The notes under the pieces: model-generated
Database searches by the model: none
The model's input: the letters and a program-made list of their open reading frames with translations, nothing else
Told to the model about the DNA's origin: nothing
Assembly: GCA_963823755.1 (NCBI GenBank)
Contig: CAWGMP010000007.1
Coordinates: 62,001-126,000, forward strand
Reading direction: 5' to 3'
DNA: 64,000 nucleotides
Source: GCA-003244245 sp963823755
GTDB lineage: Bacteria; Actinomycetota; Actinomycetes; Mycobacteriales; Pseudonocardiaceae
In this document: piece by piece, positions 52,247 to 61,550 of the stretch
Position numbering within the stretch: position 1 is the stretch's first letter
How the letters are laid out: each line of letters starts with the position of its first letter
Program-made: the position numbers and the translations under genes

Positions 52247-52378
52247 TCAAGGCTCCGATGCGGACGTACGCATACGGTCGGTCACCAGCAGATCAATGCC
52301 GGTCGGGTCGACGAGGGCCCCGGAGAAGGCCCGGTGGAAGGGACTCCCAGCGCCGGTGGTCGTCATGCAGATCTCCAT
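52247..52378 (-). CDS. whiB7 upstream ORF
   Basis: A 43-codon frame (ATG 52378 to TGA 52249-52247) has a gggagggaggtg ribosome site. It encodes 'MEICMTTTGAGS' and ends 'MRTSASEP'. It stands where whiB7 leader peptides act as sensors of stalled ribosomes. The peptide sequence itself does not appear to matter in known cases. Confidence 0.65.
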   Translation of the reverse strand: MEICMTTTGAGSPFHRAFSGALVDPTGIDLLVTDRMRTSASEP

Positions 52379-52534
52379 CGGCGCACCTCCCTCCCGCTCG
52401 GCCCACGCTCAGTAGCTGGGTGATCTGCTCTGGTCAGCCGTGTGCAACGACCGCTTCCAGAAGAGTAAGAGCCAGGCTGGGGCCCGGCTGATACACCGGC
52501 AACCGATTTTCGTGCCTTCGTGTGCGCTAGTGGG

Positions 52535-54337
52535 TTAACCAGTGGATGAATCGCCGCGCGCCACGGTAAGCACCTCAGCCCCATGGCGGTCCGGCCGCCG
52601 AACCGGCCGGTGGTCCTGAGGCACCACGCCGTCGAGGAAGCTGCTGCGACGCCGGGAACGTCTCCCGCCTGCGCTGCGCGACAGTGCCCAGGACAGCGCT
52701 AGCCGGCGACGAGCCCGGGTCACGCCGACATAGAGCAACCGACGCTCCTCCTCCAGCGCTGCCGGGTCGCCCTCGGCGTAGTGAATGGGCAGCGTCCCCT
52801 CGGTGAGCCCGACCAAGAAGACCACATCCCACTCCAGGCCTTTCGCCGAATGCAGCGACGCCAATGTCACCCCCTGCACCGCGGGGGGGTGCGCGGCATC
52901 GGCGCGGGCGTGCAGCTCGGCGACGAGATGGCCGAGGTCGGCATGCGGGGTGGTTTCCGCGAGGTCATCAGCCAGCGCGGCCAGCGCATGCAACGATTCC
53001 CAGCGTGACCGCGCCGCACTGCCTGCCGGAGGTTGGGCGGTAAGCCCCTGCCCAGCCAGAACCTTGCGAACGGTAGCGCCCAACTCGCCCTCCGAATCCG
53101 TCATGCCCGCGGTGGCCACCGCCCGCAGCGCGCGAACCGCGGCCCGGACCTCGGGCCGCTGGAAGAATCGCTCTCCGCCGCGGACCTGAAACGGGATCCC
53201 CCGGGCATCCAATGCCTGCTCGTAGACCTCGGACTGGGCGTTGACCCGGTACAGCACGGCGATTTCTGCAGCCGGTATCGCTTCGCGCAGCAGCTCAGCG
53301 ACCGCGTCCGCGACCGCGGCGGCCTCCGAGGGCTCATCGTCATGCTCGGCGAACGACGGCTCCGGTCCGGCCGGCTGCTGGCCTGCCAGCTGCAGTCGGG
53401 CACCGGCGGGCCGACCGCGGGCGGCGGAGATCACCCGATTGGCCAGCGACACGACCTGGGGCGTCGACCGGTAGTCGCGGTGCAGCCGTACCGAGACCGC
53501 ATCGGGGAATCGCCGGGTGAAGTCCAGCAAGAAGCGGGGAGCCGCACCAGCGAAGGAGTAGATGGTCTGGTTCGCGTCACCGACGACGGTGAGGTCGTCC
53601 CGGGCGCCCAGCCAGGCGTCCAGCACTCGCTGCTGCAGTGGCGTGACGTCCTGGTACTCGTCGACCACGAAGCAGCGGTAGCGGTCCCGGAACTCCTGCG
53701 CCACCGCCGAATGCTCCTCCAGAGCGGCTGCGGTGTGCAGCAGCAGGTCATCGAAGTCGAGTACCCGGTTGCGGTTCTTGAGCTGCTCATACCCGGCGTA
53801 GATCGCCGCGATCTGCGCCGCGGTCACCGGGTTGGTGCGGCGCGCTGCGGTCGCCGCGGCAGGGTAGTTCTCGGCGGTGATCAGGCTGGCCTTGGCCCAC
53901 TCGATCTCACCAGCGAAGTCACGGAGATCGTCGGCGCCGGTACCTGCTCCGGCCCGCTGCGCGGACTGGCCGACCAGCCGCAGCTTGTGCTCCACCAACG
54001 GCCAGGGTTCGCCACCCACCACCCGCGGCCAGAAATAGCGCAGTTGACGCAGCGCCGCGGCATGGAAGGTCCTGGCCTGCACCCCGCCCACCCCCAACTC
54101 ACGCAACCGGGTGCGCATCTCGCCTGCCGCGCGAGCGGTGAACGTCACCGCCAGGACCTGCCCCGGGGCGACATGACCGGTCCTGACCAACTGGGCGACC
54201 CGTCGGGTAATGGTGCGCGTCTTTCCGGTGCCGGCACCGGCCAACACGCAGACCGGTCCGCGCGGCGCGCAGACCGCGGCTTGCTGCTCTTCGTCGAGAC
54301 CGTCGAGGAGATCCCGATCAGGTCGGCCGCTGCCCAC
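52535..54337 (-). CDS. uvrD2: UvrD2 helicase, shortened C-terminus
   Basis: The 600-residue protein has Walker A 'AGAGTGKTRTITRRV', Walker B 'VDEYQDVTPLQQ', and the UvrD motifs 'TLASLHSAKGLEWDVVFLVG' and 'LLYVGVTRARRRLALS'. Mycobacterial UvrD2 (about 700 residues) carries a tetracysteine linker and an HRDC domain after the helicase; here the frame ends after 'RSSFLDGVVPQDHRPVRR'. GTG 54337 has a gagg site and gives the right start. It is divergent from the mycoredoxin gene. Confidence 0.85.
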   Translation of the reverse strand: MGSGRPDRDLLDGLDEEQQAAVCAPRGPVCVLAGAGTGKTRTITRRVAQLVRTGHVAPGQVLAVTFTARAAGEMRTRLRELGVGGVQARTFHAAALRQLRYFWPRVVGGEPWPLVEHKLRLVGQSAQRAGAGTGADDLRDFAGEIEWAKASLITAENYPAAATAARRTNPVTAAQIAAIYAGYEQLKNRNRVLDFDDLLLHTAAALEEHSAVAQEFRDRYRCFVVDEYQDVTPLQQRVLDAWLGARDDLTVVGDANQTIYSFAGAAPRFLLDFTRRFPDAVSVRLHRDYRSTPQVVSLANRVISAARGRPAGARLQLAGQQPAGPEPSFAEHDDEPSEAAAVADAVAELLREAIPAAEIAVLYRVNAQSEVYEQALDARGIPFQVRGGERFFQRPEVRAAVRALRAVATAGMTDSEGELGATVRKVLAGQGLTAQPPAGSAARSRWESLHALAALADDLAETTPHADLGHLVAELHARADAAHPPAVQGVTLASLHSAKGLEWDVVFLVGLTEGTLPIHYAEGDPAALEEERRLLYVGVTRARRRLALSWALSRSAGGRRSRRRSSFLDGVVPQDHRPVRRPDRHGAEVLTVARGDSSTG

Positions 54338-54407
54338 CCTGACATCCTCGCAGAGCTGCCCGACACCGCCAGGAACACGGCCCGCCGTTCTGGTGTTGAT
54401 GCCGTGC

Positions 54408-54647
54408 GTGAGCGAACTGACGATATACACGACAGTGTGGTGCGGCTACTGCCGGCGACTCAAGGCACAACTGGACCGGGCCGGCATCAGCTTCCGCGAA
54501 GTCGACATCGAGCACGACTCGGCGGCCGCCACGTTCGTCGCCAGCGCCAACGGAGGCAATCAGACGGTACCGACCGTGCTCCTGCCAGACGGTTCAGTGC
54601 TGAGCAACCCCACGATCGACCAGATCACCGGAGCCACTGCCGCCTAG
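54408..54647 (+). CDS. mrx1: Mycoredoxin
   Basis: The 79-residue protein is a glutaredoxin fold with 'TTVWCGYCRRLKAQL' (active-site CxxC) and 'VPTVLLPDGSVL' (cis-Pro). It reduces mycothiol-mixed disulfides. GTG 54408 gives the family N-terminus. The mycobacterial counterpart is Rv3198A. Confidence 0.9.
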   Translation: MSELTIYTTVWCGYCRRLKAQLDRAGISFREVDIEHDSAAATFVASANGGNQTVPTVLLPDGSVLSNPTIDQITGATAA

Positions 54648-54812
54648 ACCCGCACCGTCGCACCTCAACGGGGAAGGGCGTTGACGAGGCCTGCGATCGG
54701 GGGCGCCCAGGTCCAGCCGGAAACAGCCACCAGAGATGGTACCCAGGCTATCCAGGATAACGTTATGATCCTCGGCATGCTCGGTCTGTAGCCGGTTCGC
54801 AGCGAGGATGGT

Positions 54813-55016
54813 GTGCCAGTGAAGATCAGCGACCGGAAGCGCTGGGAACGGGAACTCACTGACCACATGCGGCGCCACGCCGCAGACATACCGGACCCGC
54901 CTCTTGACCCAGGCGCGTCCGGTATGTGGATCAGCGCCCGACGCTTTTATCTCTGGACGATCCTGATTATGATCATCACCAGTGTGGGCTGGGCGATCGG
55001 TCTGTACGCCTTCTGA
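54813..55016 (+). CDS. Small membrane protein
   Basis: The 67-residue protein has a charged N-terminus and one C-terminal transmembrane helix ('LWTILIMIITSVGWAIGLY'). Start is GTG 54813 or 54819; a gagg sequence lies close upstream. It is unrecognised. It ends 4 bp before the convergent receiver gene. Confidence 0.5.
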   Translation: MPVKISDRKRWERELTDHMRRHAADIPDPPLDPGASGMWISARRFYLWTILIMIITSVGWAIGLYAF

Positions 55017-55020
55017 ACGC

Positions 55021-55461
55021 TTATCGGGTGGGAAGCCGGACCACGGTGACGAAGAAGTCGTCGATGTGGCGGATGACCTCCATGAAGCGGGTGAAGTCAA
55101 CGGGTTTGGTGACGTAGGCGTTGGCGTGCAAGTCGTAGCTGCGCACGATGTCCTCCTCGGCTTGGGAGGTGGTGAGCACGACGACGGGGATGCTGCGCAG
55201 CGCTTCGTCGGACTTGATCGCAGCGAGCACCTCGCGGCCGTTCATCAGGGGCAGGTTGAGGTCGAGCAGGATCAGCGCGGGTCGGGGCGCGTCGGCCTGC
55301 TCGCCCTCACGGCGCAGGAATCGCAGCGCGGCGGCGCCGTCGGTGACGACGTGCAGCGGGTTGCGGATCCGGTGGTGCTCAAAGGCCTCCTGGGTCATGA
55401 GCACGTCACCCGGGTCGTCCTCGACGAGCAGGACGTGCACCTCGTGCTGCGGGTCAGTCAT
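55021..55461 (-). CDS. Rcp1-type response regulator
   Basis: The 146-residue protein is a lone receiver domain: acidic 'VLLVEDDPGDVLM', phospho-acceptor Asp in 'LILLDLNLPLMNG' and Lys in 'AYVTKPVDF'. The sequence matches the Rcp1/CheY-like group that partners bacteriophytochrome-type kinases. It overlaps the kinase gene by 8 bp and has no output domain. Confidence 0.85.
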   Translation of the reverse strand: MTDPQHEVHVLLVEDDPGDVLMTQEAFEHHRIRNPLHVVTDGAAALRFLRREGEQADAPRPALILLDLNLPLMNGREVLAAIKSDEALRSIPVVVLTTSQAEEDIVRSYDLHANAYVTKPVDFTRFMEVIRHIDDFFVTVVRLPTR

Positions 55462-57121
55462 CGCTGGGCGAAATCGTCACTGGGTCGGTCATCGCGGTGC
55501 CTTCCGTGGGGTGGGTGATAGCGGGCAGGGTGAAACAGAACGCAGAGCCGGACGTGGCATCGGGATCGAGCCAGATCCGTCCACGGTGATAGTCGATGAT
55601 CTTCCGGCATAACGCCAGCCCGATGCCCGTACCGGGGTAGGCGTCCTTGCTGTGCAGCCGCTGGAAGATGACGAAGATCTTCTCCGCGTAGGCCGGCTCG
55701 ATGCCGATCCCGTTGTCGCTCACCCGCCAGGACCAGAACTCACCCTCGAGCCCGACACCGATGTGGATCTGTGGCGGTTGTTCGCCGCGGAACTTGATCG
55801 CATTGCCGATCAGGTTCTGGAACACCGTGGTGAGCAGGGTTGCCTCGCCGACCACGGTGGGCAACGGGTCATGGGTGATCCGGGCTCCGGTCTGGGTGAT
55901 GACCTCGTCGAGGTTGCGCAGCGCCTGGGCGAGCAACACCTCGCAGTCCAGCTGCGACCACGAAGCTGTGGCGGTGCGCCCGATCCGGGAGAACGCGAGC
56001 AGATCGTTGATCAACCGGCTCATCCGGCGGGCGCCGTCCACAGCGAAGTGGATGTACTGATCGGCGCGATCGTCGAGTTGGCCAGCGTAGCGTTTGGCCA
56101 GCAACTCGCAGAAGCTCGACACCTTGCGTAGCGGTTCCTGCAGATCGTGGCTGGCGACGTAGGCGAACTGCTCGAGGTCGGAATTGGAACGCCGCAGCTC
56201 GGCGGTCTGGGCGTCCAGGCGCCGGTTGAGTGCCTGCACCGTGGTCAGCTCAGCCAGGATCTGGCGGCGCATGCTGTCGATGTCGGTGCCCAGCTCGACG
56301 AGTTCGCGGGGACCCTGCCCGTTGACCTGACGCCCGAACTGCCCGGCAGCGACGGCGCGAACCTCGCCACCGAGCCTCTCGACAGGCGTGGTGATGGTGC
56401 GACGCACCCAGAGCCCGATCATGGCGAGCAGCACCAACAGGCCCGTCCCGATGGCCAGAGCCGCCACAATCAGGGTGCTCGCCGCGGAGTCCAGGTTGTT
56501 ACGGGCGTCGGCACGGGCCTGGGCCAGCCCCGTTTGCTGGCGTTCGAACGCGGCGCGGAGGACATCGAACCGGGCCTTGCCCAGCGCGGGATCACTGTTG
56601 CCGCCGGCGGTCACCGCGGCGATCGTCGGTTCGGCGTAGTCGGCTTGCCAGGCCTGCGCCCGGGTGCGGATCTCGTCTAGGCCGGTGGTCAGTTCCGGAC
56701 GCGATCCGGCGGCGTCGAGGTGGCGCAAGGTGGCCATCGCGGCGTCTTGTTGTCGGCGACCCTGCTGGTAAGGGGTGAGGAAGTCCCGGTTTCCGGTGAT
56801 GGCAAAACCGCGGACTCCGGTCTCCTGGTCGACCAGCGCCGAGGACAGCGCCTGTGCACTGAGCAACGCCGGGTCGAGCTGATCGACCAACATCGAGCGG
56901 GCAGCACTGAGCTGAGTGAGTGCCAGTGCACCGGCGGCGATCGCCACGACGGCGGCACCCAGACTGATCGCCCCGACCACCAGCAGCCAGCGCCGCAGCG
57001 ACCAGCGGCTTCGGGCGTCGCCCGGCTGCTGCGGCCGGGGGGCCGCGGTGAGCGGATCACGGGGGTCCCGATGCTGCGCAGCATCGGGACCCTTGGCGGA
57101 TGGGGATATCACATCAGCCAT
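55454..57121 (-). CDS. CHASE3-type sensor histidine kinase
   Basis: The 555-residue kinase has a transmembrane helix at 46-70 ('WLLVVGAISLGAAVVAIAAG'), a CHASE3-like outer domain, a second helix ('LIVAALAIGTGLLVLLAMIG'), a HAMP domain, a coiled coil and a HisKA domain with the phospho-accepting His in 'YVASHDLQEPLRKVSS'. The HATPase domain follows ('NLIGNAIKFRG', 'DNGIGIEP', 'GTGIGLALC'). Start is ATG 57121 or GTG 57127. It probably phosphorylates the receiver just downstream. Confidence 0.85.
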   Translation of the reverse strand: MADVISPSAKGPDAAQHRDPRDPLTAAPRPQQPGDARSRWSLRRWLLVVGAISLGAAVVAIAAGALALTQLSAARSMLVDQLDPALLSAQALSSALVDQETGVRGFAITGNRDFLTPYQQGRRQQDAAMATLRHLDAAGSRPELTTGLDEIRTRAQAWQADYAEPTIAAVTAGGNSDPALGKARFDVLRAAFERQQTGLAQARADARNNLDSAASTLIVAALAIGTGLLVLLAMIGLWVRRTITTPVERLGGEVRAVAAGQFGRQVNGQGPRELVELGTDIDSMRRQILAELTTVQALNRRLDAQTAELRRSNSDLEQFAYVASHDLQEPLRKVSSFCELLAKRYAGQLDDRADQYIHFAVDGARRMSRLINDLLAFSRIGRTATASWSQLDCEVLLAQALRNLDEVITQTGARITHDPLPTVVGEATLLTTVFQNLIGNAIKFRGEQPPQIHIGVGLEGEFWSWRVSDNGIGIEPAYAEKIFVIFQRLHSKDAYPGTGIGLALCRKIIDYHRGRIWLDPDATSGSAFCFTLPAITHPTEGTAMTDPVTISPSDD

Positions 57122-58316
57122 CGTCACGGTCCGCGCCCCGTGATGGGTGGGTCAAGACCACTACCGCCATGTCATCGGTGTGCCCGGGGTCGAGCCGGCA
57201 CACAGTCTCGACCAGCCCGTCCACCAGCTGCTGCGGGTTCTGACCGGAGAGCATCCGCTGGGCACGGACCAGGTCCAGGAGCCCCTCTACCCACAAGCAC
57301 CGCCCGTCGGGTCCCGACCGGCCTTCGATGAGCCCATCGGTGTAGAGCAGAATTTCCCACCGCGGGCAGAGCACGATCTCGGCCGGCGACCAGACACAGT
57401 GCGGATCGAGGCCCAACGGCAGCTTGCGTGGCACCGTGGGCACCTCCCACCCGCCATCACCGTCGAGCAGCAGTGGCAGCGGATGCCCAGCCGACCAGAT
57501 CTTCGCTCGGTCGCGATCAGGGGAGACCCTGACCATGCAGGCCGTGGTGAACAGCGTCGACCGGTGCCGCTCGTGGATCAACATCTGCTGCAGCATGGGC
57601 AGAAGGTCCTGCTCCGGGTGCCCGGCCAGCACCAAGGTGCGCCACGCGATGCGCAGGCACACGCCCAGCGCTGCCTCGTCGGGTCCGTGCCCGCAGACGT
57701 CTCCGATCACCGCCCACACCGCCCCGTCTGCGGTCTGCACAACATCGTAGAAATCCCCACCCAGCAGCATCTGGCCACCGCCGGGCCGGTACTGGGCGGC
57801 GTGGCCCACCGCCGGATCGGTGATCAACGGGGCGGGCAGCAGCCCCCGGCTGAGCCGGACGTTCTCCGCGGCCAGTAACTGGGCCTCGGACAATTCCCTG
57901 GCCACGACCTCGGCCCGGTGCCGCTGCACCGCGTAGCGGATCACCCGTTCCAGGCTGTGCCCGTCGATCTGCCCCTTGATCAGGTAGTCCTGCGCGCCGG
58001 CGCCCACCGCGGTCACCCCCAGCTGGTGGTCATCCAGGCCGGTCAGCACCACCACCGCGACCGCGCCGCGCCGCAGCAGCCGGTGCAGCCCATCGAGGCC
58101 ACTCGCGTCGGGAAGCTGTAGATCCAGCAGCACACAGTCCATCCCCGGGGACCACAGCCGCTCGGCCCCACCCAACGACGGCGCCCACACCAGATCTACC
58201 GGTACTGCGGCGTCGGTCAACAACTCCCGCACCAAAACGGCGTCACCCTCATCGTCTTCCACCAGCAACACCCGCAGCGGCGGTCCCGGGGACGGTGCGC
58301 CCGCGCTCATCAACAC
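57114..58316 (-). CDS. Receiver / PP2C-type (SpoIIE) phosphatase
   Basis: The 400-residue protein has an N-terminal receiver ('VLLVEDDEGDAVL', Asp in 'CVLLDLQLPDASG') and a PP2C-type phosphatase ('LGGDFYDVV', 'VIGDVCGHGPDEA', 'DDMAVVVLTH'). Such proteins dephosphorylate anti-sigma antagonists. GTG 58316 has a ggagggg site; other starts upstream are possible. It lies first in a three-gene operon with kinase and receiver. No anti-sigma gene is adjacent. Confidence 0.8.
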   Translation of the reverse strand: MLMSAGAPSPGPPLRVLLVEDDEGDAVLVRELLTDAAVPVDLVWAPSLGGAERLWSPGMDCVLLDLQLPDASGLDGLHRLLRRGAVAVVVLTGLDDHQLGVTAVGAGAQDYLIKGQIDGHSLERVIRYAVQRHRAEVVARELSEAQLLAAENVRLSRGLLPAPLITDPAVGHAAQYRPGGGQMLLGGDFYDVVQTADGAVWAVIGDVCGHGPDEAALGVCLRIAWRTLVLAGHPEQDLLPMLQQMLIHERHRSTLFTTACMVRVSPDRDRAKIWSAGHPLPLLLDGDGGWEVPTVPRKLPLGLDPHCVWSPAEIVLCPRWEILLYTDGLIEGRSGPDGRCLWVEGLLDLVRAQRMLSGQNPQQLVDGLVETVCRLDPGHTDDMAVVVLTHPSRGADRDDG

Positions 58317-58397
58317 CGCGTCGTCCCCTCCTCGCAGCCGAGCTCTCCAGGTCCGCCAGCGCCAGCGCTGTTCGCTCACGCGCACGACTCTGGGAGC

Positions 58398-59759
58398 TCA
58401 GGGCAGTTCCACGCCTCCCAGAGCGGCGAGCGGGTCGGCGAGTCGTTTGGCGTCGCCCACCACCACACCGGTGAATCGTCTCGGAGCGAAGAACTCCGCG
58501 GCGGCCTCAGCAACCTGCCCGGTCGTGACCACGTGCAACCGGCCGGTGTGGGTGAGCAGCCAGTCGAGGTCCAGACCGAGGGCAGCCAACGTGACGAGGT
58601 GGCCGGCCAGCCCTCGCTGCGACGAAGTCCCGATGGTCAACGACCCGATCGCGTACTGCCGCGCGTTGTCCACTTCGGACTCCTCGGGAGACACGACGGC
58701 TATCCGAGCCAACTCGTAGCGGGTCTCCAGCAGCGCCGCCGCGGTCACCTCGCTCGCAGTGTCAGCCTCGGCGATCAGCGTCGCCCCGTGGCGGGTGAAC
58801 TCAAAACCGCAGTGCGCGCTGTAGGTGTAGCCCTTGTCCTCCCGGATGTTCTCCACCCAACGGGAGGAGAAGTACCCGCCGAAGACCAGGTTCGCCAGCT
58901 GCAGCGCCGGGTAGCGCTCGTGGCTGCGCGGCACCGCCTGGGCAGACAACCGCAGCTGCGACTGCACCGCGCCTTCACGGTGCACCAGCTGCAGATCAGC
59001 GCCGGTCAGGTCGGGTAGCGCAGCCAGCTCGACGGCGGGATGGTCGGACTGCCAGCCCGTCAGCACCGATGCCACCGCGTCGACCGCACGGTCCGGGACG
59101 ATGTCGCCCACCAGCACCAGGACGGCGCCACCGGGTACCACCGAGTGGCGGTGCAGCGCACGCACCGCCACCCGCGAGACCGCGGCGACATCGTCAACTT
59201 CGGGCCACTCCCGGGCGAACGGGTGGTTGCCGTAGCGGCGTCGCTGCAGAGCCTCCCGGGCGATCACGCCCGGCCTGGCGCGGCTCACCGTGATCCGCTC
59301 CACCAGACGGTCCCGCTCCCGGGCCACTTCAGCCTCGGCGTACGAGGCCGAGGTAAGCGCGTCACCGAGCACGTCAAGCAGTACGTCCAGCCCGCTGGCC
59401 AGCGCGGATCCCGACACCGACAGATGCTCGGGGTCCACCCCGACCGCCAGATCGCCGCCGACAGCCGCCAACACCTTGTCGATGGCGAAGCGATCCCGTC
59501 GCGCAGTGCCATGAAGCAACGTGGTGGCGAGCAATTCAGCGCAGGCCGGGTGAGTCCGGTGCGTCCCGCCGAACGGGATCCTCAGGCGCAACTCCACCAT
59601 CGGCACCGCGGGCCGCCGCACCGCGATCACCCGCAAGTCGTTGTCCAGCACGGTGTCCACAGCCGGCGGTGCGTCGGGGGCACGCGGCGGGCCCAGCGGC
59701 GGTAGCGGACGCGGCCCTACATCGGTCCTGCCGATCTGCTCGGCGCTGCGGTGCACCAT
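58398..59759 (-). CDS. M16-type peptidase subunit (non-catalytic)
   Basis: The 453-residue protein has the M16 fold ('VELRLRIPFGGTHRTHPACA') but lacks the HxxEH zinc motif. It would be the inactive partner of the downstream-encoded active subunit. ATG 59759 overlaps the upstream gene by one base. The pair is probably exported or acts on peptides. Confidence 0.8.
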   Translation of the reverse strand: MVHRSAEQIGRTDVGPRPLPPLGPPRAPDAPPAVDTVLDNDLRVIAVRRPAVPMVELRLRIPFGGTHRTHPACAELLATTLLHGTARRDRFAIDKVLAAVGGDLAVGVDPEHLSVSGSALASGLDVLLDVLGDALTSASYAEAEVARERDRLVERITVSRARPGVIAREALQRRRYGNHPFAREWPEVDDVAAVSRVAVRALHRHSVVPGGAVLVLVGDIVPDRAVDAVASVLTGWQSDHPAVELAALPDLTGADLQLVHREGAVQSQLRLSAQAVPRSHERYPALQLANLVFGGYFSSRWVENIREDKGYTYSAHCGFEFTRHGATLIAEADTASEVTAAALLETRYELARIAVVSPEESEVDNARQYAIGSLTIGTSSQRGLAGHLVTLAALGLDLDWLLTHTGRLHVVTTGQVAEAAAEFFAPRRFTGVVVGDAKRLADPLAALGGVELP

Positions 59760-61066
59760 CACGCCTGCCCTCCTGCGTTCGCCGGTTCGACGATCAACAC
59801 CGCGCGGGAATCCGGGCGCAGCGTGGTAGCCGCGCTCGCAACCTGCTCAGGGGTCATCGCGGCCACCATGGCCGAGAGCTCGGCGATCAGGTCGGCGCGC
59901 CCGTGCAGCAGTTCGAAGGCGCCGATGGCCATCGTGCGGGAGACCAGCCTGTCATGCTCGCTGAACAAGGTTGCGGCCCACCGAGCGGTGATCCGGGCCA
60001 GTTCGTCGGGATCCGGGCCATCCGAGGCGAGCCGCGCGATCTCCTCGTCGGTTGCGGCAAGCACCCGGTTGACATCCACGGTGGACGGGTGCACCGCGGT
60101 GATGGTGAAGGTGTCCGGATCGCGGGCGTCCAATGGCGAACCGAACAGACCACAACCCACACTGATCTCGGTGACCAGCGCGTCAGTATGCACCAGGCGC
60201 TGCTCCAGACGGGAGGAATCGCCATCGGAGAGCACTGCGGAGAGCACCTCGTAGGCGAGGTAGCTCTCGAAACCGGCGGTCGGATCGGGCAGCCGGTAGC
60301 CGATGGCCACAGCGGGCAGCGGGGCGAGCGGATCGGTAAACCGATGCCGACGCTCCCGATCCGGTGGTGGTTCGGCGAACGACGGCCGGACCGGAACCGG
60401 ACGGGCTGGGACATCATCGAAGTGCCGGTGCACCAGCTCGACCGCTTCGTCCACGGGGAAATCCCCGCATACTGTGAGCACCGCATTGCCCGGCGCATAG
60501 TAGACGTCGAAGAACGCCGCGCAGTCGTCCACCGTGGCTGCTTCGAGCTCGGAGAAGTCGCCGTATCCGTTGTGCGCATTGGGGAAGGTGTCATAGAGCA
60601 CCGGTGGCAGCGTGATCCACGGGAATCCGCCGTAGGGCCGGTTCAGCACGTTGAGCCGGATCTCCTCTTTGACCACGTCGACCTGGTTGCGCAGGTTGTC
60701 CGCGGTGATCCGGGGTGCCCGCATCCGATCCGCCTCGATGAACAGCGCGCGCTCCAGCGCCGCTGAGGGCACCACCTCGTAGTAGTCGGTGTAGTCGGGA
60801 TGCGTCGAGCCGTTGAATGTGCCGCCGGAGGACTGCACATGACGGAAGTGCGCGAGTTTCTCCAGACTCTCACTGCCCTGAAACATCAGGTGCTCGAAGA
60901 GGTGCGCGAAACCGGTGCGGCCCTGCGGCTCGGAGCGGAACCCGACGTCGTAGTGCACACCGACCGCGACCACCGGGGCGGACCGATCCGGGCTCAGCAC
61001 TACCCGCAACCCGTTGGACAGTGTCTCGCGGTGCAGCTCAACGATGGGAGAGGGAATGCTGGTCAT
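59759..61066 (-). CDS. M16-type zinc peptidase (catalytic)
   Basis: The 435-residue protein has the zinc-binding HxxEH motif 'GFAHLFEHLMFQGSE' with the distal Glu residues. It is the active half of an M16B heterodimer with the next gene. It overlaps the upstream membrane gene by 4 bases (ATGA). It probably degrades small peptides. Confidence 0.9.
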   Translation of the reverse strand: MTSIPSPIVELHRETLSNGLRVVLSPDRSAPVVAVGVHYDVGFRSEPQGRTGFAHLFEHLMFQGSESLEKLAHFRHVQSSGGTFNGSTHPDYTDYYEVVPSAALERALFIEADRMRAPRITADNLRNQVDVVKEEIRLNVLNRPYGGFPWITLPPVLYDTFPNAHNGYGDFSELEAATVDDCAAFFDVYYAPGNAVLTVCGDFPVDEAVELVHRHFDDVPARPVPVRPSFAEPPPDRERRHRFTDPLAPLPAVAIGYRLPDPTAGFESYLAYEVLSAVLSDGDSSRLEQRLVHTDALVTEISVGCGLFGSPLDARDPDTFTITAVHPSTVDVNRVLAATDEEIARLASDGPDPDELARITARWAATLFSEHDRLVSRTMAIGAFELLHGRADLIAELSAMVAAMTPEQVASAATTLRPDSRAVLIVEPANAGGQA

Positions 61067-61497
61067 GGTGTCACCCTACGGCGGGCAGCGCTGGAGTCGC
61101 TGCGCAGCCGCCACGCCAGCAGTGCGCCGGCGATCCCGGCGACCCCCACCCCGACGGCACCGATCCGCTGCCCGTCCGCCGCGGCGGTGGGCACCCCGGT
61201 CCCCGCCAGGCGCGCCACCACGTCGCCTGCGGGCAGCGGATCGGGCACCTCGACACTCAGCACCTCACCTGGTTGGTGACCGCAGCCGTCCAGCCGTGCC
61301 TGTACCACGCTGCCGTCGAGCAACTCGACGCTCAACAGGTCTCTTGCGTCGGACGGACCGCAGAGCACCGCCTGCACCACGGTGCCACGAGCGGCGCGGA
61401 CATCTCCACCGCCGGCATGGGGCCAGAGCAGCCAACCCATTCCCATCCCCGAGGCGAGCATCACCGCCCCGACTCCGACAGTGTCCCAGGCCTTCAC
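61063..61497 (-). CDS. Two-helix membrane protein
   Basis: The 144-residue protein has hydrophobic segments at both ends ('VGAVMLASGMGMGWLLW' and 'VGVGVAGIAGALLAWRL') with a soluble Cys-containing middle. No family recognised. It is coupled to the peptidase gene by ATGA overlap and may support the peptidase pair. Confidence 0.6.
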   Translation of the reverse strand: MKAWDTVGVGAVMLASGMGMGWLLWPHAGGGDVRAARGTVVQAVLCGPSDARDLLSVELLDGSVVQARLDGCGHQPGEVLSVEVPDPLPAGDVVARLAGTGVPTAAADGQRIGAVGVGVAGIAGALLAWRLRSDSSAARRRVTP

Positions 61498-61550
61498 CGG
61501 GGCATCGTAGCTTCAGAAAATCGTCAGCCGTCGCGGTGGACCGGGCGCTT

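Noticed and set aside
53033..54760. Plus-strand frame of 575 codons opposite UvrD2
   Set aside because: UvrD2 is clearly on the minus strand; the sequence shows no family and overlaps mycoredoxin in another frame.
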